Positions 7,026-12,614 are shown, counted from the first letter of the stretch. The stretch: 15,701 nucleotides of DNA from SIG205 sp045545595 (GCA_045545595.1 JAZQBG010000039.1:1-15701); one strand, 5' to 3'. The notes: a model not told the origin generated them from the letters alone. Program-made: numbers and translations.

Positions 7026-8129
7026 TCATTCATACATTATATTTATACTTGCATTTATATCTCTATCATGAATTGTCCCACATTTACTACATATCCAACT
7101 TCTTACACTTAAATCTTTAACTTTTTCTTCTCTTGCTCCACATCTATTACATATTTTACTACTTGCATAATATGTATCTACTTGATAAAACTTCTTGTTC
7201 TTCCACTTGCTTTTGTATTCTAGTTGTCTTATTAAACAATCTGTTATTGATTTAGATAAGTTATGATTCTTTGTCATGTTTTGAATTTTTAAATGCTCTG
7301 TTATTATAATGTCATTTTCTTTTACTATTTGACTACTTATTTTATGCAATAAGTACTTTCTTGCATTTCTTAGTTTTTGATATACTCTTTGTAACTTTAA
7401 TTGTATTTTATATCTATTGTTACTTCCTTTTTGTGTTCTTGATAACCATCTTTGTAAGCCTTTTATTTTCTTTTCATATTTTTTGATGTTTTGTTCATTC
7501 TTATATTTAACTCCATCACTTGTTACTACTATATCTTTTATTCCTAAGTCTATTCCTACTACATATCTTGGCTGGAATTCTGGTAGTATTACATTTTCTT
7601 CTACACATAAGCTTGCATAGTATTTATTTCCTTCTCTTGTTATTGTTGCGTTGTATATTTTGTCAGGGAATGTTTTTAAATTTCTATATCCTCTTATTCT
7701 AATTTCTTCTTTTATTTTTGGTAGTTTTATTGTTCTATTTAATAAATCTACTTTTATATTTTGATATTTCTTACCTTTGTAATTACCTACTATACATGGT
7801 GTTCTATAACTACCATTTATACTTTTTCTTTTGTAATTAGGGTATCCATCTTGCTTTTTGTAAAATCTATCAAATGCTTTATCCAAATCATCTAGTATTG
7901 TTCTTAGGATTGAGCCATCTACTTCACTTAGCCATGGATATTCTTGTTGTAATTTTTTTAAATCCTGTTTCATTTCACATAGTAAATATGTTTTATTTTC
8001 TTTTTTATACATTTGTTCCTTCTCATACAAATAATGATTATAGATAAATCTTGATGTGCCTATGAATTGATTTAGTATTTGTTTTTGTTCAATACTTGGA
8101 TACATTCTAAACTTATATGCTTTTATCAT
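7026..8129 (-). CDS. tnpB: RNA-guided endonuclease TnpB (OrfB, IS200/IS605 family)
   Basis: TnpB is the RuvC-type nuclease ancestral to Cas12, guided by omega-RNA. The 367-aa product has the N-terminal OrfB helix-turn-helix region (YKFRMYPSIEQ...FIYNHYL, 5-34), RuvC-I GIDLG with Asp194, RuvC-II IITEHL with Glu278, a zinc ribbon with CNRC (327-330) and CSKC (347-350), and RuvC-III HDRDINA with Asp357. The whole catalytic triad and all four zinc ligands are intact, so the protein is probably active. Length is at the short side of normal. It has a strong GGGGAGG Shine-Dalgarno and a perfect consensus promoter. The frame runs uninterrupted to the right-end region, suggesting recent acquisition or selection to keep it. 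Confidence 0.95.
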   Translation of the reverse strand: MIKAYKFRMYPSIEQKQILNQFIGTSRFIYNHYLYEKEQMYKKENKTYLLCEMKQDLKKLQQEYPWLSEVDGSILRTILDDLDKAFDRFYKKQDGYPNYKRKSINGSYRTPCIVGNYKGKKYQNIKVDLLNRTIKLPKIKEEIRIRGYRNLKTFPDKIYNATITREGNKYYASLCVEENVILPEFQPRYVVGIDLGIKDIVVTSDGVKYKNEQNIKKYEKKIKGLQRWLSRTQKGSNNRYKIQLKLQRVYQKLRNARKYLLHKISSQIVKENDIIITEHLKIQNMTKNHNLSKSITDCLIRQLEYKSKWKNKKFYQVDTYYASSKICNRCGAREEKVKDLSVRSWICSKCGTIHDRDINASINIMYE

Positions 8130-8159
8130 CGTTATACCTCCCCTGAATATTGTATAATC

Positions 8160-8188
8160 ATTATAACGAACAAATGTACCTATGTCAA
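8160..8188 (-). promoter_or_regulatory. Perfect consensus promoter of tnpB
   Basis: Minus strand: TTGACA (8188-8183), 17-base spacer, TATAAT (8165-8160), 31 bases before the ATG. An 8-base direct repeat GTTCGTTA occurs at 8211-8204 and again at 8171-8164, where it overlaps the -10. Confidence 0.8.
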
Positions 8189-8224
8189 TGCGTTTTGCAA
8201 AATTAACGAACTTTCCTTATAGAT

Positions 8225-8259
8225 AAAAAAATCTCTCATCCATCTAAGGACGAAAGATT
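8225..8259 (-). terminator. T-box-controlled intrinsic terminator
   Basis: AATCTTTCGTCC (8259-8248) pairs with GGATGAGAGATT (8241-8230), 12 bp with two G-U pairs, followed by TTTTT. The 5' arm overlaps the antiterminator region just after the T-box sequence, the usual mutually exclusive design. Confidence 0.88.
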
Positions 8260-8446
8260 TCCGTGGTACCACCTTAATTCATAGTTAAACTATGCACTTA
8301 ATTTCTATTATCGCTAGAATCACGGTATATTTCTATACTGCTAAAAGGTGAATTCATAAAATGTTATTACTAGTTTCCACTAACCACTAGCTTTCTATAA
8401 ATAACTTATTTTATTACTAGTCCTTTATTATCGCTTTACACGATTT
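8225..8446 (-). promoter_or_regulatory. T-box leader, specifier UUC (phenylalanine)
   Basis: On the minus strand a complete T-box can be traced. Stem I is closed by AAAGG/CCTTT and ATAAAAT/ATTTTAT around the specifier loop, with AGTA facing GAA. The codon after GAA is TTC (8352-8350), i.e. tRNA-Phe. The apical part is CTAGT...ACTAG. It is followed by a hairpin GTATA-gaaa-TATAC, another small stem, and the T-box sequence AAGGTGGTACCACGG (core 8273-8261), which pairs in the antiterminator. The competing terminator follows. Such leaders normally precede pheST. Here the next gene in the same direction is tnpB, whose own promoter lies after the terminator. No aminoacyl-tRNA synthetase or amino-acid gene is within reach. 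Confidence 0.92.
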
Positions 8447-8455
8447 ATTATATCA
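8447..8455 (-). promoter_or_regulatory. Extended -10 promoter of the T-box leader
   Basis: Minus strand TGATATAAT, a TGn-extended consensus -10 directly upstream of stem I; the -35 region (TTCTTT) is poor. It overlaps the end of the upstream gene, which has no terminator of its own, so the leader may also be transcribed as that gene's 3' UTR. Confidence 0.5.
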
Positions 8456-8463
8456 CATTATTC

Positions 8464-9300
8464 CTATTCAAAGAAAGAAATTTGATTAGGAATATCAATT
8501 TTTTTAGTTTTTACTTTCTTCTTTACACTTTGTAATTTAGAAGAATTTGCTACTTCCTCAGATATATCAAATATTGTATTTTGTTGTTCAATAAACTTTT
8601 CATATTGGATACCATTAACTCTTAAACCTTCAGTAGCATTAACACCATATTCTATTTCTTCTTCTAATTCATATGGTTTTTCAATATTACTAACTATAAG
8701 TCGTCTTTCTGGTAATCCTTTATCGAAGTAATATGTAGTAAAATACATATCACGGTCTGTAGTATAACTATATTTTTTATCAGTCATTGCGTTTTCTAAA
8801 TCTTCTGCATTTGTAAATTTTTTATTACCTAAATTGGATTTTACTCTTTTATACATTAAAGAATGATATAAAGAATCAAATGCTTTGAAATTAAAATTAT
8901 GTATATAATCCATTGCGGTATAATAAATTGGAGTTTTCTTGTCCATAGGTATAAATTTATTAATATATTTTCTGTCGAAATATTTTTTAAACATTTTATC
9001 TTTTTTTAATTTTTGGAATATAAAGTCAGCTTTAGTATCACATTTTTTAAAAACGACTAATTCATCCTTAAAAATTAATGGTTTTGTTTTTATTTCTCCA
9101 TTATATTTATATTCAATAGCGAATTCTAAAATATCATTACTTAGTTTTTCGTTTATGTTATCTTTTATGTGTTCATACAATTGTTCCACATTACAAATAT
9201 TATTATCAATTAAAAAGTCGTCTACTTCTTTTAATTTTCCAGATGTTATTGTTAAAATTGGATTATCATTCAACATTACGTTCAAATAGTACTTTGCCAC
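8464..9300 (-). CDS. Uncharacterised protein with possible sliding-clamp-binding C-terminus
   Basis: I do not recognise the family. The 278-aa product is soluble and charged. It has an acidic stretch (ELEEEIEYG, about 211-219), a lysine-rich segment (VKKKVKTKK, about 259-267) and ends NQISFFE. QISFF near the terminus, after a disordered basic linker, resembles the QL(S/D)LF peptide by which bacterial proteins bind the DNA polymerase III beta clamp, hinting at a DNA replication or repair role. A longer frame starts with ATG at 9324. That ATG overlaps the predicted transcription start of the consensus promoter at 9327-9355 and has no Shine-Dalgarno. The GTG at 9300 has GGGGTG six bases upstream and is preferred. 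Divergent from ndk; the Phe T-box follows directly. Confidence 0.7.
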   Translation of the reverse strand: MAKYYLNVMLNDNPILTITSGKLKEVDDFLIDNNICNVEQLYEHIKDNINEKLSNDILEFAIEYKYNGEIKTKPLIFKDELVVFKKCDTKADFIFQKLKKDKMFKKYFDRKYINKFIPMDKKTPIYYTAMDYIHNFNFKAFDSLYHSLMYKRVKSNLGNKKFTNAEDLENAMTDKKYSYTTDRDMYFTTYYFDKGLPERRLIVSNIEKPYELEEEIEYGVNATEGLRVNGIQYEKFIEQQNTIFDISEEVANSSKLQSVKKKVKTKKIDIPNQISFFE

Positions 9301-9326
9301 GCTAAACACCCCATTTATTGCCATAT

Positions 9327-9355
9327 ATTATAGCAAATAAATTAACTTTTGTCAA
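9327..9355 (-). promoter_or_regulatory. Perfect consensus promoter of the gene at 8464-9300
   Basis: Minus strand TTGACA (9355-9350), 17-base spacer, TATAAT (9332-9327). The expected transcription start near 9320 leaves about 20 bases of leader before the GTG start at 9300. Confidence 0.8.
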
Positions 9356-9370
9356 AATTAGCGCTTTTGA

Positions 9371-9399
9371 TTGTCTTTTTATTAGTAGTATGTTAATAT
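9371..9399 (+). promoter_or_regulatory. Probable promoter of ndk
   Basis: TTGTCT (9371-9376), 17-base spacer, TAATAT (9394-9399) preceded by TGT, an extended -10. It lies back to back with the divergent promoter at 9327-9355. Confidence 0.5.
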
Positions 9400-9431
9400 A
9401 GAAACAACATTTGTATTTTAGGAGGGATAAT

Positions 9432-9926
9432 ATGTTAGAATTTACTTATGTTATGATTAAACCAGATGTTATGAAAAGACCAATAGAAGAAAGAAATGCT
9501 ATAGTAGAAGATATAATAGATACTATGAACTCTAATGGATTAGACATTGTTGCAATGAAAAAGGATAAATTAACTAAACAAATAGCAGAAGAACACTATG
9601 CTCATTTAAAGGATAAACCTTTCTATGGGGAATTGACTGATTTTATGACATCGGATGAAGTATTAGAAATGATTGTATTAGGAGAAGATGCAGTTAGTAG
9701 AGTTAGAACGATAATTGGACCTACAAATGTAGCAAAAGCTATAGAAGAAGCTCCTAGTTCAATAAGGGCTAAATATGGTAATCCTGAATGCGGTTCAGAA
9801 AATGCTATACACGCTTCTGATTCAAGAGATAATGCACTTGTTGAGATTAAACGTTTCTTTGATATAGATCTTAGTCAACCAAAACATATTAATAATAAAG
9901 GATTAAATAAAACGTTATCAAAGTAA
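9432..9926 (+). CDS. ndk: Nucleoside-diphosphate kinase
   Basis: Ndk passes the gamma-phosphate of ATP to other nucleoside diphosphates through a phospho-histidine, balancing NTP and dNTP pools in the cytoplasm. The 164-aa product has MIKPD (Lys10), the HYAHLKDKPFYGEL segment, the nucleotide-binding RVRTIIGPTN and SIRAKYG stretches, and the active-site NAIHASDS with His127. The usual Gly after the catalytic His is Ala. The protein is some 15 residues longer than typical Ndk, with extra residues after KPDVM (RPIEERN) and a polar C-terminal tail. ATG 9432 has GGAGG seven bases upstream; a TTG at 9411 in the same frame precedes that Shine-Dalgarno and is rejected. It has its own terminator. ndk also lies in the spoIVA region of Bacillus. 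Confidence 0.94.
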   Translation: MLEFTYVMIKPDVMKRPIEERNAIVEDIIDTMNSNGLDIVAMKKDKLTKQIAEEHYAHLKDKPFYGELTDFMTSDEVLEMIVLGEDAVSRVRTIIGPTNVAKAIEEAPSSIRAKYGNPECGSENAIHASDSRDNALVEIKRFFDIDLSQPKHINNKGLNKTLSK

Positions 9927-9931
9927 CATTC

Positions 9932-9963
9932 AAACATGAAAGATTAAAATTTCATGTTTTTTT
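9932..9963 (+). terminator. Terminator of ndk
   Basis: Ten-base arms AAACATGAAA (9932-9941) and TTTCATGTTT (9950-9959) with an 8-base loop, followed by further T to 9963, six bases after the stop codon. Confidence 0.85.
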
Positions 9964-9990
9964 CATATATTCCAAATTATTACATACATT
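9963..9990 (+). promoter_or_regulatory. Sigma-E-like promoter of spoIVA
   Basis: CATACATT (9983-9990) matches the sigma-E -10 consensus CATACAnT. Thirteen bases upstream, TCATATA (9963-9969) matches six of seven positions of the -35 consensus KMATATT. In Bacillus, spoIVA is a mother-cell gene under sigma-E. No sigma-A promoter is evident between the ndk terminator and spoIVA. Confidence 0.7.
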
Positions 9991-10021
9991 TAAATGAAAA
10001 GACTAAGAAAGTAGGGAAAAT

Positions 10022-11497
10022 ATGAATAAGAATGAAATTATCAAGAGTATTGCTGAAAGAACAAACGGAGATATTTATTTAGGTGTTGTTGGTGCTGTTA
10101 GAACTGGTAAGTCTACTTTTATAAAGAAATTCATGGAAAATATGGTTATACCTAATATTACTGATGAATTTGAGAAAAAAAGAGTTATTGATGAACTTCC
10201 ACAAAGTGGTGCTGGTAAACAAATTATGACTACTGAACCTAAATTTGTTCCAAGCAATGCTGTAAATATTTCTATTGATGAAATTGATGTTAATGTAAGA
10301 CTAATTGACTGTGTTGGTTATATCGTTAAAAATGCTAAGGGATATGAGGATGAAAACGGTCCTAGAATGGTAAAGACTCCTTGGTATGATGAAGAAATAC
10401 CTTTTGTTGAAGCCGCAGAAATTGGTACTGAAAAAGTTATTAAAGACCACTCCTCTATTGGTATTGTAGTTACTTCTGATGGATCATTTGGAGAATTATC
10501 TAGAAGTGATTATTTAGAAGCAGAAAAAGAAGTTATGGAAGAATTAAAAGAGTTAAATAAACCTTTTATAGTTGTACTTAACTCTATTCATCCAATGATG
10601 CCAGAAACTCTTAAAATTGCTGAAAAATTAAGAAATGAATATAATGTTCCAGTTATTCCTATTAACGTTGATACTATGAGCGAAAAAGATGTAGTTGAAA
10701 TACTTAGAGAAGCTTTATATGAATTTCCAGTATTAGAAGTCAGCGTTAATATTCCAGAATGGATTTCTATTTTAAATCCAGATAATTGGTTGAAAAAGGT
10801 ATACATTGATAAGATAAAAGAAAGTGTTACTAATATAGATAAACTTAGAGATGTAGATACTATTACTACACATTTTGGTAATTGTGAACATATTTCTAAA
10901 GCATATTTATCTGATGTTAATACTTCTACTGGTGAAGTTATAATAAATTTACATGCACCTAATGAATTATTTGATGAAATATTAAAAGATAGTATTGGCA
11001 TTAATGTTAATTCTAAAGCTGAATTATTAAAGTTATTCCAAGATTACAATGAGGCTAAAATGGAATATGACCAAATTAAGGGAGCTCTAAAACAAGTTAA
11101 ACAAAGTGGATATGGTATTGCCGCACCTTCTCTAAAAGATATGAAATTAGATACTCCTGAAATAATTAAACAAGGCAGTAGATTTGGAGTTAAACTAAAA
11201 GCAGTCGCACCATCTATTCATATGATTAGAGTTGATGTAGAAAGTAGTTTTGAACCTATTATTGGTAGTGAATTACAAAGCAAGGAACTTATTAATTCTT
11301 TAACCCAAAACATGGAAAATGAACCTGATAACATTTGGAAAAGCGAAATATTTGGTAGAAGCTTAGATGTTATTGTACAAGAAGGAATTCAAGCTAAATT
11401 GTTAATGATGCCAGATAACATAAGATATAAATTACAAGGTACTCTTACCAAAATTATAAACAAAGGATCAAGCAATATGATTGCGATAGTATTATAA
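10022..11497 (+). CDS. spoIVA: Stage IV sporulation protein A (spore-coat morphogenetic ATPase)
   Basis: SpoIVA polymerises on the forespore outer membrane with ATP hydrolysis and forms the basement layer of the spore coat, anchored by SpoVM; it is also needed for cortex formation. The 491-aa product matches the family over its full length (Bacillus protein about 492). It has Walker A GAVRTGKST (24-32, Lys30), the TT pair at 70-71 corresponding to the sensor threonines, and Asp96 in VRLIDCVGY as Walker B. The middle and C-terminal SpoIVA domains follow, ending in the hydrophobic tail SSNMIAIVL, the part that contacts SpoVM in Bacillus. The start is supported by GTAGGG upstream and by the Walker A position. 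It is good evidence that the organism makes endospores. Single-gene unit with a sigma-E-like promoter and its own terminator. Confidence 0.97.
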   Translation: MNKNEIIKSIAERTNGDIYLGVVGAVRTGKSTFIKKFMENMVIPNITDEFEKKRVIDELPQSGAGKQIMTTEPKFVPSNAVNISIDEIDVNVRLIDCVGYIVKNAKGYEDENGPRMVKTPWYDEEIPFVEAAEIGTEKVIKDHSSIGIVVTSDGSFGELSRSDYLEAEKEVMEELKELNKPFIVVLNSIHPMMPETLKIAEKLRNEYNVPVIPINVDTMSEKDVVEILREALYEFPVLEVSVNIPEWISILNPDNWLKKVYIDKIKESVTNIDKLRDVDTITTHFGNCEHISKAYLSDVNTSTGEVIINLHAPNELFDEILKDSIGINVNSKAELLKLFQDYNEAKMEYDQIKGALKQVKQSGYGIAAPSLKDMKLDTPEIIKQGSRFGVKLKAVAPSIHMIRVDVESSFEPIIGSELQSKELINSLTQNMENEPDNIWKSEIFGRSLDVIVQEGIQAKLLMMPDNIRYKLQGTLTKIINKGSSNMIAIVL

Positions 11498-11518
11498 AAA
11501 AGACCGTTAGGTCTTTTT
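11498..11518. terminator. Bidirectional terminator between convergent spoIVA and the sugar-transferase pseudogene
   Basis: AAAAGACC (11498-11505) and GGTCTTTT (11510-11517) around a 4-base GTTA loop. T-tracts follow on both strands (TTTTT on plus, TTTTTT on minus). The natural distal stop of the opposing sugar-transferase frame lies inside the stem. Confidence 0.85.
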
Positions 11519-12056
11519 AATTGTTTTTTTGAATCATATTAAATACTGTTAAAAATATGATTTTTATATCTAATCTAAAAGAATAAGTTTTTGTGTATTC
11601 AACATCGTATTTTAATTTATCCTTGTGTGATAACTTTCTTTTTCCATGAATTTATGCATACCCTGTCATACCTGGTCTTACACTATATCTTATTTTATCT
11701 ATACGGTCTTTAGGTAATGGTTCACCAACAATAAAAGGTCTTGGTCCGATTATGGACATATCTCCTTTTAAAACATTAAATAATTGAGGTAATTCATCTA
11801 TGCTTAAATTTCTTAATACTCTACCAAATTTTGTAATTCTATCTCTATCTGGAATACTAGTATCATTTATCATTGTTCTAAATTTATACATTGTAAACGG
11901 TTTCTTATTTTTACCTTCTCTTAATTGTTTATATATTATTTGTTTTTTTAAAGTGACTAATAATATTACTGATATTAAAATTAATATTGGGGAAAATATT
12001 ATAATAAACATTAACGATAAAATAATATCCAAAAATCTTTTTACATACTTATACAT
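11517..12056 (-). pseudogene. Bacterial sugar transferase (phosphoglycosyl transferase) interrupted by one stop codon
   Basis: The family (PF02397, WcaJ/PglC-like) moves a phospho-sugar from UDP-sugar to undecaprenyl phosphate, starting exopolysaccharide or glycan synthesis at the membrane. From ATG 12056 the product has a membrane segment (about 10-33), YKQLREG, MYKFRTM, the catalytic-type DELPQLFNVLKGDMSIIGPRP region, and RPGMTGYA, where TAA (11654-11652) stops it at 134 aa. In the family this position is Gln, as in MTGxAQV. The frame stays open for 44 more codons after the stop, reading IHGKRKLSHKDKLKYDVEY and on through SFRLDIKIIFLTVF to a stop at 11519-11517, exactly the expected C-terminus. 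A full product would be 179 aa, normal for small members. One CAA-to-TAA change explains it. Shine-Dalgarno AGGAG is intact, so decay looks recent; a sequencing error cannot be excluded. Confidence 0.88.
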
Positions 12057-12077
12057 CTTCTCAACTCCTACTAAATA

Positions 12078-12086
12078 AGTATATCA
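12078..12086 (-). promoter_or_regulatory. Possible extended -10 promoter of the sugar transferase
   Basis: Minus strand TGATATACT, 22 bases before the ATG at 12056; no clear -35. Confidence 0.4.
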
Positions 12087-12090
12087 TAAA

Positions 12091-12137
12091 AATAATAAGT
12101 ATTTTATTCTTTTGTTATAAATAAAATACTTATTATT
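12091..12137 (-). terminator. Long AT-only inverted repeat acting as probable terminator of the 44-aa ORF
   Basis: A perfect 18-bp inverted repeat (12091-12108 and 12120-12137) with an 11-base loop. Each arm has only one G-C pair. On the minus strand it is followed by TTTTTATG. The last codons and the stop of the small ORF (12104-12238) are inside it. Confidence 0.55.
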
Positions 12138-12238
12138 AAGATTAAAATTAAAAATAGTATAAATGATATTATAGAATTCATAATTTTTGGATTATATTGA
12201 TTATTTGTTATACTTTCTAGCAAATCAAAAAATTTCAT
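12104..12238 (-). CDS. Small single-pass membrane protein, 44 aa
   Basis: ATG 12238-12236 opens a 44-codon frame ending in TAA at 12106-12104. The product starts MKFFDLLESITNNQYN and then has a very hydrophobic helix (about residues 21-41, almost all Ile, Leu and Phe), ending FITKE. AAAGGAG lies eight bases upstream of the ATG and an extended -10 (TGTTATACT) further up, so the expression signals are good. It lies between spoVIF and the sugar-transferase pseudogene, on the same strand. I recognise no family; a role in sporulation is suggested only by its neighbours. The 3' end overlaps its own putative terminator hairpin. Confidence 0.6.
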   Translation of the reverse strand: MKFFDLLESITNNQYNPKIMNSIISFILFLILILIISILFITKE

Positions 12239-12262
12239 CTGAGTTAACTCCTTTACTTATAA

Positions 12263-12271
12263 AGTATAACA
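12263..12271 (-). promoter_or_regulatory. Extended -10 promoter of the 44-aa ORF
   Basis: Minus strand TGTTATACT, about 25 bases before the ATG; no clear -35 at normal spacing. The remaining spoVIF-to-ORF gap (12272-12326) shows no strong hairpin. Confidence 0.4.
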
Positions 12272-12326
12272 TAAATTAATCAAATAACATTATTAATTCT
12301 CGTCTAACATTTAGATTTTACATTAA

Positions 12327-12569
12327 TTATACAAATTTATCCATGTTGTTAGGGATTTTATCATTTACTATCGCACTAATGATTTTATCTTCCTTTTCTT
12401 TAGATACTGGTTTACCAGCAATATTACTTATTTCCTTTATTAAATCCCTAAGATTATTTTCATCTTTCATATTAGAATTTTGTACTTTTTTGGCAAGACC
12501 TAAAATAGTTTCTTTATTAACATTGGTTTTCTTTTCAACTTTATTAAAAAATTCATCACTAAATTTCAA
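12327..12569 (-). CDS. spoVIF: Stage VI sporulation protein F (SpoVIF)
   Basis: In Bacillus subtilis SpoVIF (YjcC) is a small late mother-cell protein involved in coat assembly and spore resistance. The 80-aa product matches it along its length: FFNKVEKKTNV near the N-terminus, then LAKKVQNSNMKDENNLRDLI (25-44), ISNIAGKPVSKEKEDKI (47-63) and a short basic tail. The start is TTG at 12569, with a perfect AGGAGGT seven bases upstream (12583-12577); no ATG lies nearby. The Shine-Dalgarno is within one arm of a strong hairpin (12571-12610), and a sigma-K-like -10 is in its loop. It follows gpsA by 44 bases. Confidence is high for the family, moderate for the regulation. Confidence 0.85.
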   Translation of the reverse strand: MKFSDEFFNKVEKKTNVNKETILGLAKKVQNSNMKDENNLRDLIKEISNIAGKPVSKEKEDKIISAIVNDKIPNNMDKFV

Positions 12570-12610
12570 AAAAATTACCTCCTATAATAATATATGTAGG
12601 AGATAATTTT
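12568..12610 (-). promoter_or_regulatory. Hairpin after gpsA that looks like a terminator and holds the spoVIF Shine-Dalgarno
   Basis: On the minus strand AAAATTATCTCCTA (12610-12597) pairs with TAGGAGGTAATTTT (12584-12571), 14 bp with one G-U pair, around a 12-base loop, and is followed by TTT. Four T of the seven-T run are in the stem. The 3' arm contains AGGAGGT, the ribosome-binding site of spoVIF. Transcripts coming from der-gpsA would either end here or have this site paired. Confidence 0.7.
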
Positions 12611-12614
12611 GTGT
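12588..12614 (-). promoter_or_regulatory. Sigma-K-like promoter of spoVIF inside the hairpin loop
   Basis: Minus strand CATATATTA (12596-12588) fits the sigma-K -10 CATAnnnTA, and AC at 12614-12613 lies 16 bases upstream, close to the consensus spacing. It also resembles a sigma-E -10 with one mismatch. A transcript starting a few bases downstream would lack the 5' arm of the hairpin. The match is short and AT-rich, so chance is a real alternative. Confidence 0.4.

Larger units (their letters stand above)
6883..8222 (-). mobile_element. IS200/IS605-superfamily (IS1341-type) element carrying only tnpB
   Basis: Read on the minus strand, tnpB (8129-7026) is followed by a structured right end. 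It ends in the perfect 8-bp hairpin ATCTTACC-GTGA-GGTAAGAT (6907-6888) and then ACTCA, the arrangement of IS605-type right ends. No tnpA is present, so movement would depend on a transposase elsewhere. The left boundary is an inference: TTTAT in the T-box terminator tail (8227-8223) resembles the pentanucleotide targets of such elements. An imperfect hairpin with arms CGTT/AACG and a bulge (about 8208-8191) could be the left-end structure. As expected for the family, there are no terminal inverted repeats or target duplication. Confidence 0.6.

Noticed and set aside
6929..7120. Plus-strand frame over the IS right end
   Set aside because: No Shine-Dalgarno or family resemblance; overlaps the omega-RNA region and the tnpB zinc-ribbon codons.
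8225..8446. T-box leader belonging to a plus-strand gene
   Set aside because: The T-box sequence, specifier and terminator all read correctly only on the minus strand.
8939..9289. 116-codon plus-strand frame
   Set aside because: Antisense to the gene at 8464-9300, which has a consensus promoter and Shine-Dalgarno; this frame has neither.
10588..11001. 137-codon minus-strand frame
   Set aside because: Lies wholly within spoIVA, whose identity is secure.
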